Shown: piece by piece, positions 11,474 to 22,456 of the stretch
Numbering within the stretch: the stretch's first letter is position 1
Layout: every line of letters starts with the position of its first letter
DNA from: Pseudisothecium myosuroides
Taxonomy: Eukaryota > Streptophyta > Bryopsida > Hypnales > Lembophyllaceae
Length of the DNA stretch: 64,000 nt
Direction of reading: 5' to 3'
NCBI GenBank assembly: GCA_951799445.1
Contig: OX637289.1
Location: forward strand, 30,566,245-30,630,244
Notes under the pieces: generated by a model
Told to the model about the DNA's origin: nothing
Database searches by the model: none
The model's input: only the letters and a program-made list of their open reading frames with translations
Position numbers and translations under genes: made by a program

Positions 11474-13200
11474 GGCCCTTGATATCCTCTTGTTCCTTGT
11501 AGACACTTACAGAAAGCTGCAAGGGCCTCCACTATCCCTCTCAAAACCACACCATTCCCACGCTCACAGCCAAATTCCAGCTAACCTTGGCATCAAGAAA
11601 ATCGGTTTTGCGCTCTGTTACCCCTCCGTAGCCCCTCACAACTGTACTAACAAATTGTTACTTCACTAACAAAACTGCTACGCCAAGGCAGGAGTGGCGA
11701 ACGCCAGGAAAATGCCTATGGCGGCCTCATCGAGCAAGTGGCAAGATCGACGAGGTTAAGGTTCGAGATTTCCTCGCAACGACATGGAGATTCTTGGATT
11801 CAAGAAATGGAAGAGAACGAGAATTTCCAAAGAGCTTAAGCATTCGTGTTGTGTGCCTTGTAGGGCGTAAACCTTGGGGCAATCGTTACCGCTACAATCA
11901 CACCACGCGCACTCGACTTAACGGACAAAACACCTCAAAATCCGGGCACAAAAGAACTCAAAACCTCGTGTCTCGAGAGTCGGAAAACAGACACAACGAT
12001 GAAATCTTATATACTCTCTGCCTTAAGATTCCCTCTCTTGTCTCCCAAGAAAACAAACACAACAGAAAAACAAAACAAACAAAAAAGTACAAAAAATATG
12101 CCAAAAAACTAACACGTTGCGTCCCATTCCCGCAACTGACCCCAGTCCACACCACCACCGCGAAACACGGCCATCACCACCACCATCATTGCACACACAT
12201 TCTCCCCTCACCCCTCCAGGAGGTCCAAGAAAATCACGTACCCCTACACCAAGCCTAAAACACCATCCCTTCACCCCTCCCTTACTCACTCCCCTCCCAA
12301 TCAATCAATCAATCTAAAACGAAACCAAACCTCGAATGTACTGTACTACTTCACTACACTAGCACCTTCCAAGAACCTAAAATCCAAGATCGCAATTCGG
12401 CTTTAAATCCTTCGCAAACACGACATCCACCGACACAGATTGAGTGCGTCCGAGTGTGAACTTGCGAATGTGATGGCGTGCGACGCAATTTTCAAACTCC
12501 CTCTCTCTCTCACACTCTCACTCTCTCTCTCTCTCTCTGTCTATCTGTTTCTGTCTGTTTCTGTCTGTCTCTCCTTTCAAAGAATTCTTCTGCGTCTGCG
12601 TCTGCGTCTACTTCTACTTCTCAGTCTACTTCTACTACTGCAACTTCTTCGTCTACTGCTTGTTTTTCTTCTAGTTTTTTTTCAAAAAAACACTGAGAAT
12701 GCTTTGTGAATGAAATCGAGGAGGAGAGAATCGGGATTCGAGATGGCAGCTCGAGGTGAATGGGAAAAGATGCGTCCGGGTTTTTTGCTTCGTGTTGCCT
12801 TGGTATTTGAGCTCCGCGTTTGTATATGGAGTTAGAGTCAAAGCTAAGCTTGATCACGAGGCGGGGGTGGTGGGGTCTTGGAGTTGGAGACTTCCGGGAA
12901 GACCCCCCCCCCTCCTCGGAAGTCTCAGTGTCTCCGACACTTTGTAGGTTCAGTGGCTGTGAAGCAAGGAGTAGGGGAGTAGGGGGGGGCTGGCGAATCG
13001 GAGCCGCCCAAATGTCGGATCGGGCGGTGGTGTCGTAGTCGACTGGGCTGTCGGAAATTCTACGGTCGCCCCGTGTATCCACTATCCAACTGCAGCACAG
13101 ACAGATTCCGTAATTACGTATTTGAGTGTTTTGAGTGTATTTTAAATTTAATTTTTTTGTGGGGGGGATGAAGTATAGGGTAATGCCCGAGGAGGAGGAT

Positions 13201-13267
13201 GTTTTGGGAAATAATGGGCCGACAAGGAGGGCGGAGCCCGACGAGGAGGCCTGTTATTTCCCAAAAC
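13201..13267. repeat. Hairpin, 20-nt arms
   Basis: Arms GTTTTGGGAAATAATGGGCC (13201-13220) and GGCCTGTTATTTCCCAAAAC (13248-13267) are inverted copies with two mismatches, around a 27-nt purine-rich loop. Confidence 0.8.
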
Positions 13268-13355
13268 GCCCGACGATGAGGAGCCATTGCACGATGTAAA
13301 TCACGAGCAAAAGGATGAAAATTTGAGGATGAGAAATCGAAGTTGGATGAGTAAT

Positions 13356-13403
13356 CCGTAATGCCCGATTACGCAAGAAAACCCGCGCAATCGGGCATTA
13401 CGG
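13356..13403. repeat. Hairpin, perfect 15-nt arms
   Basis: CCGTAATGCCCGATT at 13356-13370 and AATCGGGCATTACGG at 13389-13403 are exact reverse complements. The core TAATGCCCGA also occurs at about 13181-13190, so the three are probably parts of one degraded fold-back element. Confidence 0.8.
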
Positions 13404-13472
13404 CGCAGAACCTGCCCAGCAAATGAACGACAATTCTCCTACGAGTGGTTTACGGTAACATAACATTGGTTG

Positions 13473-13622
13473 CCTTGGTTCTAGAGTGGAGGGTGTGGAA
13501 TATTCCACACCAAACTGTCTTTATGCCCACTTCCTTTCCTCTGCATCCTCCACCTGTTCAATAGCTATTGATGAAGTAATGTGGAATGTGGAATATCCAC
13601 ATCCAACAATGTAGAGCCAAGG
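13473..13622. mobile_element. MITE with CCTTGG termini
   Basis: About 150 bp. Termini CCTTGGTTCTAGAGTGGA and the complementary right end TGTAGAGCCAAGG. Both subterminal regions carry GTGGAATATTCCAC-type palindromes. A left-end fragment is at 3848. Confidence 0.65.
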
Positions 13623-13689
13623 TAGTGACTAGTAATGTTACGAGATTAGTATTTTTTGTTTATTAAGAGGATAAACTAATGAACCCTAT

Positions 13690-13960
13690 GTTGTTGCCGC
13701 AGCCAAAATAAAAGTAAAAGTAATTTCTAATTTTTTTATTCATAAATATCTTTTGGACATAAGTCACAATGGTGCAAAACAAAGCTTGTGCACCCTTCCT
13801 CGTAGAGAGCTGTCCGACGATACCAAGAATGGAACAAGGGATTCACGATTAAGGAGATCTCACTGCAACAAATAAAACAGAACAAATAGCCTAACTTAAG
13901 ATACGGATATATTCTTTGAATGTACAATTGGGGAACTTGAGCTCCAAGTAGATCAATTTT
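13690..13960. repeat. Dispersed repeat, copy 1 (partner 26105-26345)
   Basis: Shares AAATAAAAGTAAAAGTAATTT, CTTGTGCACCCTTCCTCG, GGAGATCTCACTGCAACAAA and CCTAACTTAAG in the same order with 26105-26345. Same orientation, similar length. No terminal repeats found. Confidence 0.7.
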
Positions 13961-16415
13961 GAATGAATCTTTTTGAAATTTTAATACTAAGTGCATAATT
14001 GTAGCATAGTTGGAGGAATATAATTTTTCTCGTAATAGTGGGTGCTTGGATTGAAAGTTATATCCTCCAAAGTTTTTTAAGGCAATAAATTAAATTCCTA
14101 TATGAATTATTATTTCTCAAGTACTACGTATAGTTAAAAAGATCATTGTGTGTAGTTAAAACATCTATGAGTGGTACAAAAATCTCACTTTAAGAGGAAT
14201 CAAAGTCTATTGTTCATAGAAGGACCTTAAATTTAAAAATGTTGTAAAATAGAAGAACCACATAGAAGGTGAAAACATCCCAAAACATCCATGTACTGTC
14301 CTATCCTTGACAAGTAGACTTCTATTGAAAGTGTCCCCAATAGAGCAATTAAATGATTTGCATACTTAATTGCATTTGATAGACTATTGATTCTCGAAAT
14401 TTTGGTTTTATAACCAAGCTATGTAACGGTACCATTGGATTGGGAATCTTCCACAATGAAAATTCACAGTAATTAGTCATCTTAACCAAAAATTCTTTTT
14501 CTTTTTTTTTGAAAATTCATGATTTTCGATCGTAATACTGCAAAAAAAAATCTTGAAAAATTTGACTCCAACAATGCTAAATTCTAAATCACTGATTTTG
14601 ACTTTTGTGGTATTTTCACTTTAGCACCTTGAACCAAATGACTAGATTAGATTGCAGCTTTATAATTTAAAATGAGCCTGAGTAATTTTATAATAATTGA
14701 ATATGCTGCATCTCTCTCTTTGGGATTTATTTTGAAATACTTTTTAATGTTAAGACAAATTTTACTTTATTTTATTGAGTGTGAATGTTACCAATCCTTC
14801 AATTTAGGAGTAACCGGGGGAACAGAAGCCGCACTGGACCGTTTGGATTGAGGCTGCGTAATTTCCGCCTCAAGTTCCTTTGGGGGCAACATTTAACTCA
14901 TGGAGTTGGCCAAATTGATATTTACTGAATACTCGACATGGTATACTAATGTTTTAAACCTCTCCTTACAACCAATTGGATGTTATTGAGATTAATATTG
15001 TATTCTTACAAAGATATAAGCAAGGTAAACGTAATTTTTACAAACAAATTATCTTTAAAGAATCAAAGATTCAAGAATTGTTTTAGATGAATGTGAACAT
15101 ATGTGGATGAAACATTGGCTTCAAGTATTCTCTCCATCATTCAAAAATTGAACCTCAAAGTCCTTAGGCAACAATGCTAGTATGTAAGCCCAAGAGTGCG
15201 AGCTTGTACAATATAGGTACCTATAATATAGATACCACACTCTATAGAAGGTGTATGTATCATAAACACCTTTAATATATATGCGTATTTGTAACATATA
15301 TATCCTATAATCATAGACTATTTCTATAGTATATACATCTATAACATAAGTGTATAATATTCTAGACTCATGAGCTCACATAACAGCAACCCTCGTCCTC
15401 AAAGGTAAATGTGTGTAGGTCATAACTAACTAACTAAGTTGCAAAAATCCATTTTAGCACATAGTAGCCACATTTTCATGTTATTTGAATAGAATTGTCT
15501 AATTGACTTACTTTTATCCAATAGAATTTGAGAAAGTCAATATCTATAATTTTTTGTCTTCTTCTATGTATGCCTAGTGAATTCATTATGAATTATAAAT
15601 GAAGAATTGTGAAATTTGCAACCAAATGTTTTCATTAAAAAATAATGTTCAATTTTGAAAGAATAAATTAACCAAAATTTTGATGGCTGGAGTCTCTGAA
15701 GTCCTTATTAAAAAATGAAACCAAATTAAAGATTTATGATCTTGGGCAACATTCAATCATCTTGGTTGGTGTACATAAGATGCACATAATTCTCTAAAGC
15801 TCTATAACATTGAGATGATGTAGCCTTGGAAGGACGCTAAGGCCAAAAAGTGGTGATAGATGACTTTTAAGATTATTGTAAATATGAAGAGTGCACTTAT
15901 TGGTCCATAAATCAAATCATTTTTGACAAGGTACATAAGTGATAGGGTTCATCCTTTGGGGGTTAGTATTGAAGTAAAAGTGATATTACTCTCATAAAAT
16001 CCAAAATCCAAATGTGTGCTATAAAGTATACTAAGAAATTTTGCATCGAACTGGTCATAGTGTACAACTACACAAAAGAGACAATGCTAGCATTAGCTAG
16101 TTATAATTTAGCAACCATTGAAATCATTTATATTTTAAAAACCAAATTCTATAGGTTGATTAATGATGAAATGTGGTATTAAATGGGACAATTTTGTAAT
16201 TTCAAAATAAAATAAAAAGTGTTCATTGCCACAACCAATGAATTTATTACCCATCTACAATAAGCTTAGATTCATGATATTCAATGTGTTTCTTATGCAC
16301 AATTTTTTGCTAATTGGTTACATCTAAAAAAAATTGACTAATTTTTTGTGAAGGAAATTTTTATTTTTTGACTGTTTTTTAAAAACCTGTAACTAAATTT
16401 CACCTACTATAGATA

Positions 16416-16667
16416 CAGTAGAACTTCCATAAGTACACCTTCTATGACTCAACAAACCTCTGTAAAGCATGCAGTCCCCGCGGTCCCGGTTCCAGAGAAA
16501 AAAAAAACAGTACTATATTTGTGAGTTCAACAAGTGTCTTCTGCCAAGAAACCCACAAAACCCAAGGTGCCAAGTCTGCATGTGCGAAACCTCTCAAATG
16601 TGCAGACCCTCTCTAAATTCATGTTGTCAAGTGGTCCAAGACCTGTTGAGTTATGGGAGTTCTACTG
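16416..16667. mobile_element. Emigrant/Lemi-like MITE, copy 2
   Basis: 252 bp with ends CAGTAGAACTTCCATAAGT and (reverse) CAGTAGAACTCCCATAACT. The left flank is TA (16414-16415); the right flank is AA, a changed TA. A small open frame inside (16469-16720) has no recognisable domain and crosses the element edge. Confidence 0.75.
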
Positions 16668-17121
16668 AATCACCTACATTTGATATTGATGCCTCCAAGT
16701 ATCACCCATGTATCACCTGAGTATTGAAGAAATAGCTGGCTACTTCTCCAAAATGATAAAAAAATCACTGTTTATACTTGTCTGCCCTCCTTCAATGGAT
16801 ATTCTTCGCCTGGATAATCGGTGAGTCAGTGGGACGCAATACTATACAGTATGATGCACCCATTTATTAGGGGAACAAAAAGACTACAGTATTCCTTCTT
16901 TTTATCAAACTTGATAGACTTCTAATTCATTAAAAAATTGATGAATTGCTGGATTCCTTTTAATCAAATGTCGAATTTGGACTGAATATTTGGGGAGGTG
17001 TGAAATCTATTGTGTTTTGTTTTGACTAAAATATCAGTGGAATTAAAAAACTCTCAAACAGTGAGGAGTACTAGGAGTGTAGGACCAGGTATAACATGAA
17101 CGAGTGTTGCATGTCCTAAAG

Positions 17122-18694
17122 TAGCAACACCGTATTATTGCTGCTTGGAGGATCGTTGTCAAGCATATTGAATTAATGCCTCCAACCAATGCAGATGAGG
17201 TATTGAACACTAGTATATGGTGGTCTACCACATTTATAGGCGCAAACTTCAATTTTTCTATGGATAGGGCCCGAGTCCTAGCTAGGAGTGGTATGAGGAC
17301 GATGGCGGACTTATGGGACCCTGAAACACTCAACTTCTTTTCATGGGATCAATTATCTACCAAATTTCCTCTCATGAACATGGAGCAAAATCATTGGCTC
17401 CTCTTGCTTTCAAGAATCCCACCTCAATGGATGCTCTTAATCACCAGGGAGTCAGAATGCGCTCAAGTAGAGGAATGGTTAGGCATATTTGCACACACTA
17501 ATGATCCTCTTCCCATATTGGTCTGGAAGAACTCAACCCCAGCCAATCGCATTATATTGGCAGGATCTCAGAATCTCTCACTAGATGGCGACATCCCCAC
17601 AGCCACGGTTTGGCTTGTTTCCAGGCAGTTATCAACTCTTCAGCTCGCTTTAGAGCCCACCCTACTGACAGGGTTCGTCAAAAGAGTATGTATTCTCCAG
17701 ATATTCAAAGGCCGTCATCGTATCCCATATTTCTTCTTTGCGGGGGCAGTCCAGTCTTTGACCTTTGATCCAGGGAGATGGAGATGGCAGAATGAGCTTG
17801 GCTTGACTGAATATTCGACTGCCATTGGTAGGAAACTCATCACCAACCAAGTCCAGCTCAAGAAGCCTATTCCCTCCAAGTGGTCTGGTCATTTACCAAA
17901 CTCCTTTATCCCAGATTGGAGAGACTTGTGGCACAAGGATCGATCATTGAAGGATGCCACTTTCATGTGGTCGGTATGGCATAACGCTGTGGCCGTTCAC
18001 TCTTGGAGAGCTAAGATAGCTCCCCATATTGATACCACTTGCACTTGCTGCGACTTAGCCACTGAAGAAACTCTTCTCCATAGATTCTACTCTTGCCCAC
18101 GGGCTTTAGAGTTATGGGACTATGCTCAGTCAATCATTTATCATCTTCTTGGGAGCCATCACAGTGACGGCACACATCTTAGATTGAACTTTTTTCAATG
18201 TATCTTTGGTTATTCCACTCCTAGACAGTTCCAGGAACTCAAGACTCTTTGGACCTTAATCCGTGGCTCGGTGATATGGACCATTTGGATTGCCCGCAAC
18301 AACAAGGTCTTCGCTCAACACCTTTGGCCACCTGAAGTCTCTCAGAAGGTTCTTTGGGACGCTTTTCTTGATTCTGGTAGGGCTGCCCATCTTAAAGCTC
18401 AAATTGGAGCTCGTTCTAGGCCTAGAGATAGATCCAAAATTTGGGCCAAATTTAATAGTATTTGGCTCAAAACTCCGGTTATTGCTAGCAAGATTGGTAC
18501 TACTATCCATTGGAACAAGAGAGGGCCTCCTCTTTGTTCTTTCACGTAGTTTACTTTGTTTCCTCTCTTTTGCTCTTTGCTCTTATCTCTTCATTGTCCA
18601 ACCTTCGTGGTTTGGCTGATTTGTATTGTGGTTTTTTTTTAATGCAATGGCTCGTTCCATTTGTTCAAAAAAAAAAAAAAAAAATAGCAACACC
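17122..18694 (+). mobile_element. 5'-truncated LINE retrotransposon with 10-bp target duplication
   Basis: The direct repeat TAGCAACACC occurs at 17122-17131 and again at 18685-18694. Between them lies a LINE fragment (17132-18684) ending in an 18-A tail (18667-18684). Target duplication, 3' poly(A) and 5' truncation together show target-primed reverse transcription. The empty site reads CTAAAG-TAGCAACACC-TAAAAGCGAC. The intact 457-codon frame suggests a young insertion. The inserted strand is plus. Confidence 0.92.
17134..18549 (+). CDS. LINE ORF2 C-terminal fragment with zf-RVT domain
   Basis: The frame is open from the truncation point at 17134; the first ATG is at 17176, giving 457 aa. 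This is the region downstream of the reverse transcriptase. The zinc-binding zf-RVT domain is seen from about residue 247 (WRDLWHKDRS, then WSVWHNAVAVHSWRAKIAP) with the Cys/His cluster CTCCDLATEETLLHRFYSC at about 288-312. A Trp-rich tail follows (IRGSVIWTIWIARNNKVF). The catalytic reverse transcriptase and endonuclease are missing, so the copy cannot move on its own. It is not a host gene. Confidence 0.9.
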   Translation: MIAAWRIVVKHIELMPPTNADEVLNTSIWWSTTFIGANFNFSMDRARVLARSGMRTMADLWDPETLNFFSWDQLSTKFPLMNMEQNHWLLLLSRIPPQWMLLITRESECAQVEEWLGIFAHTNDPLPILVWKNSTPANRIILAGSQNLSLDGDIPTATVWLVSRQLSTLQLALEPTLLTGFVKRVCILQIFKGRHRIPYFFFAGAVQSLTFDPGRWRWQNELGLTEYSTAIGRKLITNQVQLKKPIPSKWSGHLPNSFIPDWRDLWHKDRSLKDATFMWSVWHNAVAVHSWRAKIAPHIDTTCTCCDLATEETLLHRFYSCPRALELWDYAQSIIYHLLGSHHSDGTHLRLNFFQCIFGYSTPRQFQELKTLWTLIRGSVIWTIWIARNNKVFAQHLWPPEVSQKVLWDAFLDSGRAAHLKAQIGARSRPRDRSKIWAKFNSIWLKTPVIASKIGTTIHWNKRGPPLCSFT

Positions 18695-20025
18695 TAAAAG
18701 CGACAATGTAAGAGTTTTAATGTCTTTTGTGTGATTGCAAAAGTAATCTTTTCGTTCAAATAGATGAGTAAATTGTACTGAAAGATGTAGCAAGTAGATT
18801 TTAAATTTTATGCTACTCGGAGAATATGTTAGAAATTTTTCAAAAAACCAATACACCAAAGGGTCCAACCTACAATAGATACACCATAGATTTGGTAGAT
18901 GTTCTAAAACCATTTCTTTAACATACATACATATTGGTTTTAGAAGATATTGTACCCAAAGTTGGATGTTGGTAGTTTTGGATAGGGTGCAATTATTGGT
19001 ATATTCACCTTAGTTCGTGCTTAGGGCTAGCTTCCATGTAGAGTTGAGTCTGGTGAAGACCACCAACCAAAGGTAGAATGGGAGTCTTGTTTTTTTTGAA
19101 GTCCCCATTCCACTGGACTTCACCGGCCCCAACTCCACATGGAAGCCAGCCCTTAGAATGATGCTTTATGAACACCCTTGCTTAAATTTAAATATTTTAG
19201 GTTAATTAACTGGATTAACTAATTTCAAGACAAGATGATGTTCAAGTCATAGAAAATTCATAATTGACACAAGGTACAAACCCATACCTTATATTAATTT
19301 GCTTTTGCTTTTGTTTTATTTGTTACGGTGAGATCTTCTAGACCATGCATCCCCCAGTTGCATTCTCAGTACTGTCAGAAAGCCCTCCACAAGGAGGGGT
19401 GTAAGGTCTTTGCTTTGTGGCATTCCAACTCACAAAAGAAAAAAATATTGAATTTTGAAGTTTTTACGAATTAAAAAATTAGAAAATTACCTTTACTTTT
19501 ATTTTGGCTGCACACTAGTATATTAACTCAGTGATATCCTGCGCCCATACTTGCGGTATCCCAACAACAAAATATTTTTGAGTTTCCTATGATCACTCAA
19601 ATCTTCAGTCTGAGACTTGATGAACTCCATGACAAACACTAGAGTCCAAATTGGCTTCAGAATCAGCCCCAAAGGGTGACAAGTCAGGTAGACGGAAGTC
19701 AGAGTAGCCTTTCCCACATGTACTCAAACAAGTTCAGTTTGTCTCTACGGATGCCACTAAAATACATGTCATTCAAATATCATTTCGGCACACTTTTTTT
19801 TGGATTGTATCCATTTGTTTGGATACCTGCCTGGTTGGATTCATCAGGAACTTCAGGGCATGTGAATATGGTGCATTGAAACACTATCAAGATAATTTGG
19901 TGCCATCTTTGATACTAAGTTGGCATAGAGGTTGGCACTGAAATGGCCTCTGCTGTCAAAAAGGCATCACAATAATCTGATCCAACTTTTTTGATGTTGT
20001 ATGATTTGTTTCCAAGCTGCAATGG
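18695..20025. other. Intergenic, repeats only
   Basis: AT-rich sequence with one Tourist-like MITE (19024-19152). No gene recognised; the open frames here are short and unlike known families. Confidence 0.45.
19024..19152. mobile_element. Tourist-like (PIF/Harbinger) MITE
   Basis: 129 bp with termini GGGCTAGCTTCCATGTAGAG and (reverse) GGGCTGGCTTCCATGTGGAG, flanked by TTA at 19021-19023 and 19153-19155. GGGC-type ends with a TTA/TAA duplication are typical of Tourist MITEs. A relative is at 32770-32972. Confidence 0.85.
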
Positions 20026-20665
20026 AAGGTGGGTACACCCAAATGCAGCAATGTAGACCCAAAACTGCCACCATCACCACTCCGTGTACATTTCTAGAAT
20101 CAACATGTATCTATGTGGAAGAAATGATTCTAGAATGTCTATCCTGAACAACTTTGATCCTTCATGACTTTTGCATTTGGTATCCAAATGTGGCGTTCTT
20201 GGAACCTCCTTTTTTTGCCAATAAGAAAATCAATGACAATTTGACTAGTCCAATAATAGTAACTACATCTCAAACTTAGTGGCTTCATACATGCGTACCA
20301 TAATCGTATTGATTCAGTGGCTTTATACTTGCGTACCATAATCGTACATATTACGTGTATTTGGATGCACTGAATCAGTGCAAAAACAATGAATATCAGT
20401 AACGTATGATTCTTGTACTATTATTAGTACAATTTAGGTGCATTTTGGATACCACATTTGTATAATTAAAGTACATAAATCGTACGCTTTTAAAAAAAAA
20501 TTAACGACACTGATTTAGTGCATCTAAATACACGTAATATGTACGATTATGGTACGCACGTATGAAGCCACTGAATCAATACGATATCTATTAAAAAATC
20601 GTCCTTCCTTAAGTTTGAGATGTAGCCATTGCAGCGAAAGTGGCGGTTTTGGAGGTACCCACCTT
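20026..20665. mobile_element. Inverted-repeat element (AAGGTGGG ends), copy 1, interrupted by a fold-back
   Basis: Left end AAGGTGGGTACACCCAAATG, right end TTTGGAGGTACCCACCTT. The interior is split by the fold-back at 20305-20583. Copy 2 starts almost at once at 20687, after a short repeated ATGATTTGTT spacer, so the two form a tandem pair. A complete single copy is at 48310-48633. Confidence 0.7.
20305..20583. repeat. Long fold-back with about 76-bp arms
   Basis: Arms 20305-20380 and 20508-20583 are inverted copies with only a few mismatches. Both contain GCGTACCATAATCGTACAT (or its complement). The loop is about 127 nt. A further 28-bp partial copy of the arm start (GGCTTCATACATGCGTACC) sits just outside at 20277-20304. 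A transcript through it would form a long near-perfect duplex. Confidence 0.88.
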
Positions 20666-20686
20666 ATGATTTGTTCAATGTAATGT

Positions 20687-21345
20687 AAAGTAGGTACCGA
20701 GGTCCAAATGCGCCATGGGATCCAAAAACTGTCATCATCAACACTCAATGTACATCTCGGTCCAAAATCAACATGGACCCACATGGACGAAACAATTACA
20801 AAATTTCTACCAAAACACTTTGATCCTTCATGATTTTTGCATATGATATCCAAATGTTGTGTTCGTGGATTCTCTTTTTACTAGCCAGCAAGAAAATCAA
20901 TTGAAAATTTGAACAGTCTAAGAAGACGAAGAAAAAGAAAAAGAAGAAAAAGAAGAAGAAGAACTAACTAAGTTAAGGTAGTTAGTAAAAGTGGCGATTT
21001 GGGGATAAGGTAGGAGGTTCTAAAAGCGCACAAGCTCTAAAATCACCCACCTCCTCAAATGTACACTACTTGTACATGTTGCTTTTTCATAGCCTTCTAG
21101 CAATGTACAAAGGATGTACATTTTAGGAAGTGGGCAATTTTAGAGTCCTATGACATTTCAACTTCAAAAATTCCATAACTAATTCCACAAAGCTCCAAAA
21201 AATTTGAAATGACTTGAATTAGATGCCAATTCCACTTGTCTTTCAAGTAAAATTTATTGAAAAATGTTTCAAGGCATTTCACCTCCCCAATATTCAGTTT
21301 CAGCTCTCAAACGAGTGATTTACAGACCTCCTACCTTACCCATCT
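20687..21345. mobile_element. Inverted-repeat element (AAGGTGGG ends), copy 2, interrupted by a TA element
   Basis: Starts AAAGTAGGTACC and ends GTGGCGATTTGGGGATA-CCCATCTTA once the nested element 21008-21336 and one TA copy are removed. That restored end matches copy 1. A GAA-rich microsatellite lies at about 20918-20963. Confidence 0.7.
21008..21336. mobile_element. TA-flanked MITE, AGGTAGG family, nested copy
   Basis: 329 bp, ends AGGTAGGAGG and CCTCCTACCT, flanked by TA at 21006-21007 and 21337-21338. It interrupts the right end of the element at 20687-21345; deleting it plus one TA restores that end, which proves the TA duplication. The interior holds the family blocks TAACTAATTCCACAAAG and ATGCCAATTCCA. 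Confidence 0.9.
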
Positions 21346-21665
21346 TAATGTTCCAAATCAATGTTGTGATGTGTCCATGAGTTCCCCATCGAAGGTTGGG
21401 CTGCCAAATTAGGTTTACACAATTTTAATAAAATCCATTGTTGATTCAGTACGCAAGTGTTATGACTTTTATAACATATTTTGTTGACTATGGGAAACAC
21501 ATAGGAATGCGGGCACACTGTACTCGCGGTACTTTAATTTGTTTGCCTGGGCTTTTTGCAGGTGGGGATGTTGATCAGTATGGCCACTGGTGAGTGGCTC
21601 TGCCTTCATCCAAATTCCATCCATAGGCAGAAAACTCAGCTTTAGGCCACAAATTTTGCAACCCT

Positions 21666-21916
21666 ACACTGAATAGTGAAATTAGGTCGCCCCACACTAA
21701 TTTCTCGACATTCTACACTATATCAATATGTACAGTTACTTTAGAAGGATGCAATAATGTTAAAACTATGTGTATGGCATGGGTTGGTGCAGTGATTTGT
21801 GGCTCGGGATTAGAGATTGGCGTGTGCCTCCATCTAGACAAGCTTTAGTCATGAGGTAACTTCTCTGGGGTAAGGCAACCTAATTGTTAAGGCAACCCAA
21901 TTTCACTATTCAGTGT
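21666..21916. mobile_element. Inverted-repeat element (ACACTGAATAGTGAAATT ends)
   Basis: ACACTGAATAGTGAAATTAGG (first 20 bases from 21666) and the complementary CCAATTTCACTATTCAGTGT near 21897-21916 form inverted ends around about 210 bp. Exact borders and target duplication are not clear. Confidence 0.6.
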
Positions 21917-21968
21917 AAGTTAGTTCAAAACCTCACCCTACCAATTATTGCAAGGGCAATAGGTTCAA

Positions 21969-22216
21969 GGTCAAGCCTAAAGTAGTTCGACGAGCCTCTT
22001 GCGGAGGCCCCCGTTTTCCCCTGGGGTAACACGGGAACTTTTTATTTGCAAGGCATGATAAAATTTGCAAATTCTGATGCAATAAGAGCCCCCAAATTAG
22101 CTAGGAGAGATATGTAACATTCTTTAGAGACGGTACAAAATAGGAGGGCTTTTTTTTTACATTCACCCCTGGCTTTACCTCCGCAAGAGGCTCGTTGAAC
22201 TACTTTAGGCTCGACC
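21969..22216. repeat. Fold-back with 39-bp arms and B-box-like flanks
   Basis: Arms 21969-22007 and 22178-22216 are inverted copies with two mismatches (core CCTAAAGTAGTTC and GAGCCTCTTGCGGAGG). GGTTCAAGGTC starts just outside the left arm and GGGTTCAAATTC lies just outside the right. Both resemble a pol III B box, but no A box was identified. Identity unknown. Confidence 0.75.
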
Positions 22217-22456
22217 GCGGGTTCAAATTCAAAATTTTCACCTACTCTTTTGCAATGGCATCTCTTTCATTTGCATCATTGAAAAAATAAACTCAATTTC
22301 AACGAAATTCAAAAAGTTTCCAATAAAAATTCAATTATCACTGGATAGAGTTTGCTTTCACTGACAACGATAATACCGGTCAATTATCCACCTACTTGTA
22401 CATTTATCTTGTGGACTTTAGCATGGAGGCTTAAACGAACAAACTCTCAATCAATA

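Larger units (their letters stand above)
11474..13472. other. Intergenic region upstream of SMP/C2 gene, with CT microsatellite and hairpins
   Basis: Contains the presumed promoter and 5'UTR of the minus-strand SMP/C2 gene. A CT-rich run lies at about 12496-12570, followed by repeated TCTGCG and CTTCTACT triplet-like strings to about 12670. Near 12900-12990 are short C and G runs. Minus-strand open frames here (for example 12621-13082) are low-complexity and not convincing. Two hairpins at 13201-13267 and 13356-13403 are listed separately. Confidence 0.5.
13623..17121. other. AT-rich intergenic region, no gene seen
   Basis: No coding region recognised. A 250-bp dispersed repeat (13690-13960) matches 26105-26345. 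About 15200-15360 is a run of AT-rich, loosely repeated GTATCTATAATATA-like strings. About 14800-14910 is a GC-richer patch I cannot assign. An Emigrant-like MITE lies at 16416-16667. Confidence 0.45.

Noticed and set aside
12621..13082. 153-codon minus-strand open frame
   Set aside because: Composed of the complement of simple CT/triplet repeats and G/C runs upstream of the SMP/C2 gene; no domain, no splice support.
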